Origin: Cephalopachus bancanus | Taxonomy: Eukaryota > Chordata > Mammalia > Primates > Tarsiidae | NCBI GenBank assembly: GCA_027257055.1 | Contig: JAPVLO010000003.1 | Span: forward strand, 7,567,501-7,631,500 | Reading direction: 5' to 3' | DNA length: 64,000 nucleotides | In this document: positions 33,060-45,299 of the stretch, in pieces | How positions within the stretch are numbered: position 1 is the first letter of the stretch | How the letters are laid out: each line of letters begins with the position of its first letter | Notes under the pieces: model-generated | Database searches by the model: none | Told to the model about the DNA's origin: nothing | The model's input: the letters and a program-made list of their open reading frames with translations, nothing else | Program-made: the position numbers and the translations under genes

Positions 33060-35323
33060 AACACCACTATTATAAAGTGATTAGATATTTGGCTTCATCC
33101 TAAAGTATTTCCGTTTTTCAATTAGAATTTAGAAAATAGTTCTCAGCTTCCAATTCCCTAACTACTGCAACATACATTTATCCTTAGCTCTTCGTACTAA
33201 ATTTTAACCTGAATATCTGATTTGTTTGTGGTTTTTGAATTACTATTGGGCAATTTCCTCTTGCTTATTAATGTTGCTTATAATAATGCTGGCTTCTCAA
33301 AATATTCCTTCATGGACAATTATGTCTGTTGTAATGACAAAATTTTATAAAACAGAATGGCACAATCCTTGATGTCTACTCTTTTTTTTACACATATCCC
33401 TAATTTGACTTTGGCAGTTCACCTTTAGGACTTTACTGCTTGGTTAGTGAACTCAGTCCATGTGTATCTGGACTGTTTCAATGTTGGATTCTGCTCTTGG
33501 CTTGAACAATCTGACCAGGCTCTGCAGGTGCTGGTAAAAACTAATGCCCAATTTTTATTTATCTCTTCTATGGAAAGAGAATTAGAAATTCAGAGTAAAT
33601 ACCATCAAATGTAACAGAATGAATCAGGTCAAATTGGTACAAGAAAACATTCTAACTGAAAACAAAAATCTAAACACCCACAAAACTTTTTTTATTCACA
33701 AGCAAGGAAATTGAGATTATTATGATCAGAGTCCTAGACTTGATTTTAGTACAGACATGGCAGATAATTGTAGAGTATGATGTACTGGAAGGGTCCCCAA
33801 GTTTAGCACTAAGTTAAACCTTTTTCTCTACTAATGTGAGATTTTTAAAAACAACTGTAGGTCAGATATCATAACAAAATCAACTAGGAATAAGAATGGA
33901 AACCTCATTTAGGAAGAGTTCTCAGGGCAGAAAGGCCCTACATCTGAAATAAGGCTTCCTAAAATTAAGATTTAACTAAAAAATAGTCACAATGAAAATT
34001 ACTGAAACATTCTTATTACTTTTATTTTCCAGTGTTTGAGAAATTCTGTACTGACATTGCTGATGTTGCTAACATGAAGCTTATAGGTTTATATTTGTCA
34101 AAAAATTTTAAAATGTTCATTTATGTTTATTTCACCACTAAGTGACACTAAGAGAAACTTCCACCTGCACAACCTTGCAAAACAAATAGTATAACTTATT
34201 CACTGGCATATTTCCTTTTTCTCTGTAATCCCACAAATACACATGAGTGCATAATGTGTTTAACTTCATTTGTACATGGGACAACTTTTCCGTTTCTAAG
34301 GTTTAATTTATTGAGCCATGTTCTTTATTTTTCTGTCTTTGTTGCACATCCCTTGCCAGCAGTCAGTCCTTCTGTAGTTTATGTAGAAAAAGCAAAAATC
34401 AGAATTCTATGGCATAGACACATAACAGTTTGAAAACAGAAGATTTGGGAGTTCTTGAAAATTGAAATATTGTATAATTTAAATATTCATGGAAAAGCTT
34501 TCCTGATTTCTGCCTAATTGGCTTAACCTGTTTTAGCATTTACATGATTGTCCTTGCCCTAGATTTCATTTACTAATGTTAGAGAATGGCATTTTTTTGA
34601 TGAACAGCTTTCTATTTCTGGTTAAGCTGTGTTCACTAAGGTGGCATTTAATGCTTTAAATTAAAGTCACGGTCAATAACTTTATAAGTCAGTATATTAC
34701 TTTTAAAAGGGCGATTAAAGAATAAAACACTTCTATTTATTAACAATTTTTTACCTTAGTAAACCATTTTTTTAAAACTTTGATGCCGATATTTTTAGTA
34801 TGAAAAAAAACTATGTTTAGTGATTAAGACTTAAAGCATAGAACATTATCTAATTTTACCTTAAACGTGATCCAAAAGGTCTTTCAGTGACTTTTTTCTA
34901 CAATGACTCAAAATGGCTTCTATAACACCTATGCTTGACTTAAGGCCTAACTTAAGTGAAATGTCTACTTGTGCTATCATCTTTTGACCATGAGTAACTA
35001 TGAACTAATGACAACTTTATTTTCTATTTCTGTTAACTTTATCTCCCAGGTAGACAAAAATAAGGGGGGGGAAAGGGAAATTAGAAAAGTTATATATATT
35101 TTTAATTAAGTCCACAGATTATTGTATTGTATTTACAACTATTCATCACAGGGATAGCATCACAGGTAAGAAATCTAAAATCAATTAAATACAATTTATA
35201 TCTTTGAAAATAAATAGAACATAAAACATGCAAAAAGATAAAGATATACAATTATAAGATAAACAGAACACCTATATGAACAAATTCTGCCTTGCAATGA
35301 AAAGGATTATAGACTCCATGTTA

Positions 35324-35357
<34 letters not shown>

Positions 35358-35550
35358 AATATAAACCACAGGGAGGTACCAGTATCGCATCTGCTGAACA
35401 TAAGTTGAAAGTTTTTGGAATTACAGGTGTTGAAGAGAATGTGACACAAAAGAGACTCATTCACCTCTGGTAGATGAGTGAAATCTAACATTTCTGTAAA
35501 CAGATTCTCATTATCAACTGCTATATAAAATACATATATTCTACCAATGA
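33060..35550. other. Unassigned DNA
   Basis: No gene or recognisable repeat was seen. An (AAAT)n run at 35322-35352 is the only simple repeat. Open frames are short and lack any motif. Confidence 0.45.
35322..35352. repeat. (AAAT)n microsatellite
   Basis: About seven AAAT units end in AATTTAAATATAAACC. It could be the tail of a lost SINE or LINE, but no element body precedes it. Confidence 0.9.
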
Positions 35551-35559
35551 ACAATTGCA

Positions 35560-36220
35560 CTTCTTTGAATTAATGTATCACAGAATACTATTTTTCATCT
35601 CTAATGTATATATGATCTGAGGTTTATATTTAAGTTGAGATTCAAATGTATTAGTTTGGATAGATCTTTGGTACATTTCTAGAAACTTTTTCAGTGATGT
35701 TGCTATTTCTACACAGAAGACATGTTGAAATGTAAAACTATAGAGAAAATAATGAGCATTTTGAACAAAAATACATATAAAATATTTGTTTATTATTTTA
35801 TAAAAATTAAAAACTGAAACCAAATGCCTATCAAAAATGAATTGAATAAATTGTGTATTCAAACAATTGAATATTGAATAGTAATAAAAATAAAAATTTG
35901 ACATATACAAACAAATGATCTCCAAAAAAGACACAATTATTTTACTTATATTAAGAACCTTGACAAACAATACTATAGACATAGAGATTTTGTTCATGTT
36001 TTATAAAACTATAAGAATTGCAAATAAATATTTAAAATAAAATTAGGACAATGGTTAACTATTTTAATTATCATAAGATAAAATATTATGATTAAAATGG
36101 GGCATGCAAAAAGCTTCTAAAGATTTAATGTTTCTATTCAACCTAATAATTTCAAGCAGTACATTCATACTATTTGCTCCTTTGCTTCTGTATGCTCTAT
36201 TTCACAAAATTAAAAAAACA
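35560..36220 (+). mobile_element. Ancient L1 3' end (L1ME/HAL1-like)
   Basis: Weak but ordered similarity to the end of old L1 elements: AAACCAAATGCCTATCAAAA, GAATTGAATAAATTGTGTAT, AATATTGAATAGTAATAAAA, ATGATCTCCAAAAAAGACAC, then TAGGACAATGGTTAACTATT and ATGGGGCATGCAAAAAGCTT. These follow the usual order of hybridisation-end and 3' UTR sequence in L1ME. No coding sequence survives. Confidence 0.5.
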
Positions 36221-36299
36221 AAATAATGGAAAAATAGAATGCTATTAAACATGACATGGCAATGGTAAAGCAACAAAAATAAACTTAAAAATTATATTT

Positions 36300-36602
36300 G
36301 GCCAAGCTCAGTGGCTCAACTTGTAATCCCAGCACTTTGGGAGGCTGAGGCGAGTGGATTGTCTGAGCCTGTGGGTTTGAGACCAGCCCAGGCAACTTGG
36401 CGAGACCTCATCTCTACAATAAATCAAAAAATTAGCTGGGCACAGTAGCACATGCCTATAGTTCTGGCTACTTGGAAGGCTGAGGCAGAAGAATTGTCAG
36501 AGACCAGCAGGTCGATGCTGGGGTGGCCATGAGCATACCACTGCACTCTAGGCTGGGCGATGGAGTGAGACTCAAACTCAAAAAAGCCAAAAAACAAAAA
36601 CC
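36300..36602 (+). mobile_element. Lineage-specific Alu SINE, oldest subtype
   Basis: A sense Alu runs from GGCCAAGCTCAGTGGCTCAA to GAGACTCAAACTC. It still has AGCACTTTGGGAGGCTGAGG and GGCAACTTGGCGAGACC, close to the ancestral Alu. The B-box region is TGTGGGTTTGAGACCAGCCC with no T-arm stem. Approximate flanking repeat AAAAATTGTATT is present (near 36287 and 36603). It provides the 'before' state for the derived subtypes. Confidence 0.9.
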
Positions 36603-36614
36603 AAAAATTGTATT

Positions 36615-38153
36615 AAGGATTTGTGGACTTCTGGCTCTAAAATATTGGTATAGTGGCAAGCTGACTTAATTTCATCCCCACAGAAATCCAAAAACAAATA
36701 TACAACAAGATTATCACCAACAATATCCCAGATCTCAAATATGAGAAAGAGACAGTTCCCACAGACATAAAAAAATAATGAGCAGATGGTAAGAAAATAG
36801 AACTTTCATATCCATAATGCTTCTCTCCTGAATCTGCTCAGCACCAAGCATGCAAACAAAATTCCTCTTGAGAGTTTCCACACTGCAAAAAGAGAAATCA
36901 AGGTGAACAACCAGAGTCCCCACAATCTTAGATTACCTGGCAAGGGACTGGTTCCTGCCTCAACAATGGAAATCATTAGGCATTCTAGAAAGGAGAAATA
37001 TTTATGAGGACAGCTAGAGACAAAGGAGCACAGTGGTGAGGGAGGCAGAACTGATTTCTAGCCCAGAAACTCTGCTCTGAAACTCAGCCAAAGGAGATCC
37101 CAAATCAGAGTGCCTGTTGAGCATTACCATGCTATATGAGGTTGGTTTCACAGATTTCCTGGTCACAAATGCCTAGTAAGTCTATCCATACTACCAGAAT
37201 ATCACCTTTGGGACCTCACTAATTTAGGACAGTAGCATTCTGATTGCTCACTAAAACCAAGATAAACCTGGGTTTAAGGCACCATCTAGTGCAGAAGAGG
37301 TAGTAGCAAACCAATGGGGGAAAATGTTTAAGACAATCAACAAATTACAAAGAATCTCTAAGAAAACATATCTAGTAAAGTACATACAAGCCAGACAGAG
37401 ACAACTGAAATAAAAACTAATCCTTCAATGCAAAGACATAGAAACAAAAACAAACAGAAAATCATAACATCCTCAGATGGACATAGCAAGGAATCACACA
37501 CAACTCTAGCAATACAATGATATGTGAACTCTGACCAAGAATTCAAAATAGCAGTTTGAAGAAAACAGTGATTGCCAAGATAATACAGAAAAGTAATTAA
37601 TCAGATAATTTGACAATGAGATTAAAATAACTTTTAAAAGTCAAACAGACATCTTGGAACTGAGCAATACATTTTTAGTTGAAAAATTTACTAGATGCTC
37701 TCAACAACAGTATATCAAGCAGAGAAAAGAATCAGTAGGCTTAAAGCTAGGCTACTTGAAATTACGTAGAAGAGAAAAAATAGAAAGAAAAAAAGATTTT
37801 TTTAAAGCCTATAAAATACAGACAATTATCTCAAAAAACAAATAATAAGAATTACTACAGTTCAAGAGGAAGTTGAGCAAAACCAAAAGTAGAAAGCTAT
37901 TTTTTAAAAAATTGAAAACTTTTCCAAATATGAGAAAAACATAAACATCTAGGTGCAGAAAGGCTACAAATTTAGTACAAATAAAACTTCCTGAAGGCAT
38001 ATAATAATCAAACTCTCAAAGTTCAAGGAGAAAGGAACCTAAAAGTAGCAAGCAAAAAGTGATAAATACTACATAAATTAGCTTCTATTTTTCTTTTACT
38101 GGACATCTCAACAGAAACTGTACAGCTTAGGAGGGAATGGAATGACATATTTA
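36615..38153 (+). mobile_element. L1-H host element, 5' UTR and ORF1 part
   Basis: A sense L1 begins near GGACTTCTGGCTCTAAAATA, an L1 5'-end style start. It runs through 5' UTR (ATGCTTCTCTCCTGAATCTG, AACTCTGCTCTGAAACTCAG) into ORF1 (CTTGGAACTGAGCAATACAT, CTCAACAGAAACTGTACAGC). The last 15 bases, 38139-38153 (GGAATGACATATTTA), are the left target-site copy of L1-B. ORF1 continues after L1-B at 44249, which shows one original element. Confidence 0.8.
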
Positions 38154-38290
38154 TTTATTTATTTATTTTATCAATTTTTTTATTATGATGTTATGGGTTA
38201 CAGTTAAGGGTTAGGTATACAATTACGCTTCATTCAGGCACCCTGTTGATAAGAGGTGTTTCCCTGTCCCCAGACAGATATTTGCTACGG

Positions 38291-41200
38291 TTAATCCCCT
38301 CTTCGTCCCCCACCATAGTTTCCTAGTACCGTCAGTAATTTTCTTAAAGTATTACATTGGATGTTCATGGTCCAGTATATGAGTGACAACATGTGATACT
38401 CGGATCTTTGTTTCTGTAAGAGGCCACTCAGTATTATAGACTCTAGTTCCATCCAGGTTGCTGCGAAATTCATGATATTGTTCTTTTTTATGGATGCGTA
38501 GTATTCCATCGTGTATATGTACCACATTTTTTTAATCCAGTCCTCTTTTGATGGACAGCACGATTGCTTCCAGATTCTTGCTATTGTGAACAATGCTGCG
38601 ATAAACATATGTGTGTAGGTATCTTTTTTATAGAGTGATTTGAGTTCTTCAGAATATATTCCCAGTAGGGGGATTGCGGAGTCATATGGGAGGTTGATAT
38701 TTAGAGCTTTTAGGAATTGCCACACTGCTTTCCACAGAGGATGCACTAGTTTACACTCCCACCAACAGTGTAGAAGTCTTCCCTTTTTGTCACACCCTCT
38801 CCAGCAGCTGTTATTTTTTAAGTTGTTGATAATTGCCATTCTGGCTGGAGTTAGGTGGTATCTCAGTATGGTTTTGATTTGCATCTCCCTGATGATTAGT
38901 GAGGTTGAACATTTCTTCATGTGTCTGTTGGCTGCTTGGATGTCTTCCTTTGTGATGTGTCTGTTCATATCTGTTGCCCATTTTATAGTGGGGTTGTTTG
39001 TTTTTTTCTTTTCAGCAAGTTTGAGTTCCCTGTAGATCCAGGATGTTAAGCCTTTGCCACACCTGGTGTCAGTCAGTTTTCCCAGCACCATTTACTGAAT
39101 AGGTTCTCCTCTCCCCAGTGGTAGGTGGTGGAGGCTTTGTCGAAGATGAGTTGTTGAGAAATTGAGGTTTTGCTTCTGGAATCTCAATTCTATTCCATTG
39201 ATTTATATGCCTGTTCCTGTACCAATACCAAGCTGTTTTGATGATTGTAGCTTTATAGTAAAGTTTGAAGTCTGGTAATGTGATACCACCTGCTTTGTTT
39301 TTTTTGCTGAGGATTGTTCTGGCTATTCTTGGACGTTTGTGTTTCCATATGCATTCCTGCGTTGTTTTTTCTAGGTCTGAGAAGAGTGTTGCTGGTAATG
39401 TGATGGGTATTGCATTGAATTTGTAGATTGCCTTAGGTAAGATGGACATCTTCACACTGTTGATTCTTCCAATCCATGAGCATGGGATATTTCTCCACTT
39501 GTTTGTGTCATCTATGATTTCTTTCAGCAGTGTTTTGTAGTTTTCATTGTAAAGATCTTTCTCATCTCTGGTTAGGAAGATGCCAAGGTATTTCATTTTT
39601 TTTGTGGCTATTGTAAATGGAATTGTGTTTTTTATTTGGGTTTCTGTTTGTTTATTATTGGTGTAGAGAAATGCGATTGTCTTTTGTACATTTATTTTGT
39701 ATCCTGAGACTTTGCCAAAGGCCTTTATCAGTGTAAGGAGGTTTTTGACAGATTCTCTTGGGTTTTCAAGGTACACAATCATATCATCTACAAAGAGAGA
39801 TAACTTGGCTTCCTCTTTTCCTATTTGGATACCCCTGATTGCCTTATCTACTCTGATTGCTCGAGCCAGGACTTCCAATACTATGTTGAACATGAGGGGT
39901 AAGAGTGGGCATCCTTGTCTTGGTCCGGTTCTCAGGGGAAATGGTTCCAATTTTTGTCCATTCGGGACTATGCTGGTTGTGGGTTTCTCATAGATGGCTT
40001 TTACTATTTTGAGGTATATTCCCATATGCCTAGATGTTCAAGGATTTTTATCAAGAAGGGGTGCTGGATTTTATCAAAAGCTTTTTCTGCATTTAATGAT
40101 ATAATCATGTGGTTTTTGTTTTGACATCTGTTGATGTATTTAATTACATTTACGGTTTTATGAATGTTGAACCAGGCTTGCATCCCAGGAATGAAGCCTA
40201 CTTGGTCATGATGGATGATTTTTGAGATGTATTGCTGAATCCGGTTTGCTAGGATCTTGTTGAGAATTTTAGCATCTATGTTCATCAAAAATATTGGCCT
40301 GTAGTTCTCTTTCTTTGTTGGATCTTTACCTGGTTTGGGTATCAATGTGATGTTGGCTTCATAAAATGATTTGGGGAGAGTTCCATCTTTTTCAATTGCC
40401 TGGAATACTTTCAGTAGGATTTGTATCCGCTCTCCTTAAATGTCTTGTAGAATTCTGCTGGAAAGTCATCTGGACCGGGGCTTTTTTTGGTAGGTAGTTG
40501 TCTTATTGTGTAGTCGATTTCCTTGATTATTATTGGTCTATTTAGGGTCTCAATTTCTTCTTGTTCCAATCTAGGTAGGTTGTGTGATGTCAGAAATTCC
40601 TCCATTTCCTTAAGGTTTTCAAATTTGTTTCCATACAAGTGTACGTCGTAGTCTCTAATGATCTTTTGTATTTCTTCAGGGTCAGATGTGACTTCATCTT
40701 TTGTGTTTCTGATTGTGCTTATTTGTTTTTTTTCTCGTTTTTTCTTGGTCAGTCTAGCTAGGGGGACCATCGATCTTGTTTATCCTTTCAAAGAACCAGC
40801 TTTTTGTTTCATTGATTTTTTTGTATTATCTTTTTGTCTTCTATGTCCTGATTTGGGCTTTTATTTTGGTAACCTGGATTCTTCTGCTGAAATTAGGGTT
40901 TTTGTGGTTTTGCTTTTCCAGCTTCCTTAGGTGGCTTGTTAGGCTGTTAATTTGTGTTCCTTCCATTTTCTTCATGTGTGTTTGTAGGGATATAAATTCT
41001 CCTCTTACTACAGCTTTCAAGGCATCCCAGAGATTTTGGTAAGATGCTTCTTCATTTTCATTTGTTTCTAGGTATCTTTTGATCTCTGTTTTGATTTCAT
41101 CATTGACCCAGGAGTTGTTTAGCATCATGCTGTTTAGTGTCCATGTCTTTGTGGGTTTGGGGGACACCTTGTTGGTGTCAATGTTTATTTTTATTCCACT

Positions 41201-41920
41201 GTAGTCCGAGAAGGTGCATGGTAGAATTTCGGTCCTTTTAAATTTGCTTATGCTTGATTATGTCCAATTATGCATTCGATCTTAGAATATGTTCCATGCG
41301 GTGATGAGTAGAATGTATATTCTGTGGTCTTTGGATGGAGTGTTCTGTAGGTATCAATTAAGTCCATTTGGTCCAAAGTTACATTGAGATTCCAGATCTC
41401 CTTGCTGATTTTTTGTCCTGATGATCTATCTAGGGTTGTGAGTGGGGTATTAAAGTCCCCAGTTATGATGGTGTTAGAGTCAATATCTTTCTTTAGTTTT
41501 CCTAGAAGTTGCTTTATGAAAGTTGGCACACCTATGTTGGGTGCATATATGTTTAGGATAGATATTTCTTGTTGATGGAGTGGACCTTTTATCATTATGT
41601 GGTGGCCTTCTGTATCTTTTTATATTTTTGATAGCTTAAATGGCATTTTGTCTGAAATTAGGATCGCGACTCCTTTCTTTTGGGTTCCATTTGCCTGAAA
41701 ATTTGTTTCCCATCCTCATACTTTGAGTCTATGTATGTCCTTTCTAGTGAGATGGGTCTCTTGAAGGCAGTATATTGTTGCCTGGTGATATTTTATCCAT
41801 ATTGCCATTCTATGTCTTTTCAGTGCTGCATTCAGTCTATTCACATTCAGGCTAATTATTGAAATGTGAGAGTTCATCCCTATCATAGAGTTCTTATAGA
41901 GTTGTTGTTCTTCCACTTGG
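38291..41920 (-). pseudogene. L1-B ORF2 relic (endonuclease-reverse transcriptase)
   Basis: Readable pieces in order on the minus strand are: endonuclease start MIGMNSHISIISLNVNRLNA (41716-41916) and its middle QQEISILNIYAPNIGVPTFI (41248-41595). These are followed by TSHLRKLEKQNHKNPNFSRR (40841-41167), [19 protein letters not shown] (40411-40770), an RT segment (40004-40345), the main RT block of 318 residues (39069-40025) and the C-terminal block of 266 residues (38291-39091) with [20 protein letters not shown]. The catalytic box is FVDD (39783-39794) instead of FADD. Several frameshifts and a junction from GAGKTD directly to CGKGL mark a missing segment. L1 ORF2 is normally about 1275 residues. 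Confidence 0.93.
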
Positions 41921-41989
41921 TTTGCTTGTTGGTTTTTTTTGTTGTTGTTGCTGTCTTTCTATTGGTTTTGGGGTTAGTTCATGTATATT

Positions 41990-42949
41990 TTATTCTTTTC
42001 CCTGTACTCTTGTGAAGAATGTTGTTCTTTTTTCCTTTTCTTCTGTGTTTAGTACTTTCTTAAGTGTTTCATGTAGAGATGGTTTGGTGGCAGTATAAGT
42101 TCTTAGGGATTGGATATCTGGGAAAGATTTTAATTCTCCCTCACCGATGAAACTTAGCTTGGCTGGGTAGGTTATTCTTGGTTGAAATTGTTTACCTTTA
42201 GGACTTTGAAGATAGGGCTCCAAGCTCTCCTAGCCTGCAGGGTTTCTGAGATAAACCTGCTGCTATTCTGATTGGTCTCCCATGGTAGGTGACCTGGCCT
42301 TTTTCTCTTGCTGTCTTTAGGATTTTTTAATTTATGCCTACTTTGTTTAGGTGAATTATGATGTGTCTAGGAGTTGGTCTTCTCATTTGTTGTCTTGCAG
42401 GGGTTCTCTGAATCTCTTGTGTTTGAATTTTTGCATCCCTGATTAGATAAAGGAAGTTTTCTTGAATGATCTTATGGAAAGTTTGTTCCAGTGTGGTCTC
42501 TGTCTCTCCTCTGCCTCAGGAAGTCCAATTACTCTTAGGTCAGGCCTCTTGAGGTAATTGCTCATCTCTTCAAGGTTTTGTTCTGTCTTTTTGAGCTTAT
42601 TTTCTGTGTTTTTAAGGGCTTGGGTTATTTCTATATTTTGGTCCTCAAGCTCTGAGATTCTTTCTTCTGCTCGAGTAATTCTGCTTTCCATGCTTATCAG
42701 TTTGTTATTTATTTCATTCACAGTATCATTTATTACTGTTATCTCAGATATTGGCTCCTTCCTAGTTTCTTCTTGTGTCTCCTCAATTCTTTTTAATCTC
42801 TCCCTTATTGTCTTGATATCTACGTTTGTAGTTTGAGACCCTTCACCCTGGGGGCTCTTCATTGTTTGCATTCTGAAGTCAGTTTTCTCAGTGTCTGCCC
42901 TCCCAGGGGTCTGGGAGAGACCCATACTCTTCTTTTGGTTTTTCTTCAT
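41990..42949 (-). pseudogene. L1-B ORF1 relic (RNA-binding protein)
   Basis: The N-terminal part (42443-42949, 168 codons) begins MKKNQKKSMGLSQ. A coiled coil spans about residues 45-130 (ESRITRAEERISELEDQNIE region), and the start of the RNA-recognition motif is at DLRVIGLPEAEE. A frameshift follows. The C-terminal domain continues in another frame at 41990-42223 (ITYPAKLSFIGEGELKSFPD). The layout matches primate L1 ORF1 of roughly 300-340 residues. The intact start and coiled coil make it the best-preserved coding remnant in the window. Confidence 0.92.
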
Positions 42950-42959
42950 TTGTGTAGAT

Positions 42960-44233
42960 TTTTCTCTCTCTCCCCCTTTCCCTCCCCTTCTTTAATTCTG
43001 TTTTTGAGGGAAGGTGGGGTTGCTTTTATTTCTTTTCTGCAGTATCCTGTTCTTCGTTATGAGGATCTTCTGGCTTTGTTCACTTTTCAGGTTGGAGCAT
43101 AGGCTGAAATCTGTACTTTTTGCAGTTTTGAGGTTTAATTGACAGGGAAGCTGTGACTCAGAATGTATATGCTGATTCTAGCATCCTCGAACAGGTGTAT
43201 GAGCACACTGGAACCTATTTCCCTCTGCCTTACAATCTGTCCATTCAGCAGTATGTAGTCTTGGTCCCTAGATTAAAAAGGGGGGTATAGAAGAGGAAAA
43301 TCATAGAGGAAGGAGGGGTCAATAGGGAGTTGGAAAGAGAGAAGAGCAAGAGGGAAAACAGATATACATACCAACTATCAGGTGAGAAAGAGGTACAAGG
43401 CTGGGAAGAAGTGAAGAAAGACACAGAAGAAAGATTCCCTAAAGAGAACTGATAGCTACACAGAGACAGGCCAATAAAATCAAGAAACAGTGAAAGTCAG
43501 AAGGCAAACAACAAACGTGATCAAAACCAACAGTTACAATGATAAAATCACAAGTCAAAATAAGCGATCAGACTAAAGTCACTTCTCTGATCTCCAATTC
43601 CAGCCTCTCCTCTTTGTTTTTCGTTGCAGTGTAGGGGTGGGGCTTTGTCTCCTGTTTCACACCATTGCCTTAGGAACTGAGGTAAAGTTTGTTGATAGGT
43701 GGGTGGGGCAATGGAAGTCTCTGGAGAATGACGAGGCAGTTTATGCAGATCTGTTTTTCTCCACTTGTCTGGGTCCCCCAGCTTGGGGTCTCATGCTGAG
43801 TGCCTCAGCCAGGGTGGGCCCGGAGTTTCAGAGCTCCAAAGCTCCAAAGGGTAGGAGGTGAGCGGTGAGAGTGGTCCTGGGCCCCCCATAGGGTACTTCA
43901 GCCAGGAATGGGACAGGTGTCTCTGAAGGGTGGTTGCCCAGAGCCTACCTGAGTGACTGGCGGCTTGGTGCCGGGTGCCGGGCTGGAGACGATGTAGCCA
44001 GGGAGGGAACTGGGAGGGGGCTGGGACCCAAGACTCCCACGCACGCAGTGGAACAGCAGCAGCAGGGGGCCGCAATATCTGGCCCTGTGTGGGACCAAAG
44101 GTCCCTGGGCCTCGCACCAGTGCGGTTGGTGGTGGGCTGGGGGATAGGAGAAGAGAAATAAGAGTCTTTTGGGGAATTCACTTTCGGAGAATCTCACAAG
44201 TTCACCTATGCCATCGCCATCTTGTTCCCCACC
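42960..44233 (-). promoter_or_regulatory. L1-B 5' UTR / internal promoter
   Basis: About 1.27 kb between the ORF1 start and the element's 5' end. GC content rises strongly over 43620-44130, unlike the surroundings, with several CpGs. The minus-strand motif CAAGATGGC at 44216-44224 lies about ten bases from the 5' end, the position of the YY1 site that sets transcription start in human L1. No monomer repeats like those of L1-C were seen. Confidence 0.7.
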
Positions 44234-44248
44234 GGAATGACATATTTA

Positions 44249-44250
44249 AA

Positions 44251-44293
<43 letters not shown>

Positions 44294-44430
44294 AAGAACA
44301 AAAACGGCCATCCAAGAATATGTTATCCATCAAAGCTATTCTTCAAAAATGAAAAAGAGATAAAGGCTTTTCCAAACAAATGGTAAGTGAATTTGCCACC
44401 AACAGACCCATCTTATAAGAAATACAATAG
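44249..44430 (+). mobile_element. L1-H continuation: ORF1 C-terminus
   Basis: After the right target-site copy of L1-B comes AAGGAAAG with a (GA)n run (44254-44292). Then GGCCATCCAAGAATATGTTA, TTCTTCAAAAATGAAAAAGA and CAACAGACCCATCTTATAAG follow, the ORF1 end of the same L1 that stops at 38153. A lineage Alu interrupts it at 44431. Confidence 0.85.
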
Positions 44431-44724
44431 CCGGGCTTGGTGGCTCAGCCTGTAATCCCACACCTTTGGGAGCCTGAGGTGAGTGGATTGCCTGATCCTG
44501 TGGGTTCGCGACCCACCTGGGCAGCGAGACCTCATGTCTACAACAAATCAAAAAATCAGCCGGGTGCAGTAGCGCGAGCCTGTAGTTCCGGCTACTCGGA
44601 AGACTGAGGTGGAAGGATCACCGGAGCCCAGCAGGTCGAGGCAGTGGTGGCCGGGAGCGGCCACTGCACTCCAGTCTGGGCACCGAGTGAGACTCCAACT
44701 CAAAAAAAAAAAAAAAAAAAAGAA
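44431..44724 (+). mobile_element. Lineage-specific Alu SINE, young subtype
   Basis: A sense Alu runs from CCGGGCTTGGTGGCTCAGCC to GAGACTCCAACTC plus about 20 A. A perfect 14-bp duplication AAGAAATACAATAG flanks it (44417-44430 and 44725-44738). It has CTGGGCAGCGAGACCTC (5-nt-deleted group) and the GTGGCC/GGCCAC right-arm stem. It is inserted in L1-H between L1-B and L1-C. Confidence 0.97.
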
Positions 44725-44738
44725 AAGAAATACAATAG

Positions 44739-45062
44739 GGAGTTTTTCAATCTGAATTAAAAAATAAAATAAAATAAACATTACCATACAAAAAATAAAA
44801 TCGTTTACGGACTAAAACTCATGAGTAAAATTAAGTACACAAACAAACCCAGAATATGAAAATTGTGATTTTAAGCCCATAAAATAAATTCATCAAAAAC
44901 AATGATATCTACAACAACCTGTTAAGAAATAGATAATATAAAAATATATATAGGGACAACATAAAGTTAAAAGGTGGGCATAATGGAGTTAAAGTATTTT
45001 TTATGATTAGTTTCTGTTTTATTTTATTTTTTCTTTGTGATCTAAGGTAAGTTGCCATCTTT
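44739..45062 (+). mobile_element. L1-H continuation: inter-ORF spacer
   Basis: GGAGTTTTTCAATCTGAATT, CTACAACAACCTGTTAAGAA, GGACAACATAAAGTTAAAAG and GTGATCTAAGGTAAGTTGCC follow the order of the spacer between ORF1 and ORF2 in L1PB/L1MA-type elements. It breaks off where L1-C begins. The exact junction is uncertain by about 20 bases. Confidence 0.75.
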
Positions 45063-45299
45063 TTTAAATGATTTTTCACCTCCCCATTTCCCCTAGTCTG
45101 CTCAGCACTGGGTTTAATTTTAGAGATCAGGAGTTTTTCATCACCTAAGGGGTAGAGAAAACCATTATGATTGTCACAGGATAGGTCTTTGAAGAGCTGG
45201 TCTTAGCTTGGGCTGGGAGAAATAGAGACCCCTGAGTTATTTTTCTATTGTATATCCAAGATGACCATCATGGAGCAGCAGACTGTCACTTCTCTCACC

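Larger units (their letters stand above)
38154..44233 (-). mobile_element. L1-B: full-length antisense L1 with intact TSD
   Basis: About 6.1 kb in reverse: a (TTTA)n tail at 38154-38170, a short 3' UTR with a G-rich (minus-strand) tract at 38297-38316, ORF2 (about 38291-41920), ORF1 (41990-42949) and a GC-rich 5' UTR to 44233. Perfect 15-bp duplications GGAATGACATATTTA lie at 38139-38153 and 44234-44248. The start on the minus strand is GGTGGGGAACAAGATGGCGA, including a YY1-like AAGATGGC. It is the least decayed L1 in the window, but both ORFs carry frame breaks and ORF2 lacks about 300 bp near 39065. Confidence 0.96.

Noticed and set aside
39069..40025. Active reverse transcriptase gene or domesticated RT
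   Set aside because: The 318-codon frame is one of several pieces of L1-B ORF2, with frame breaks on both sides and no independent start context.
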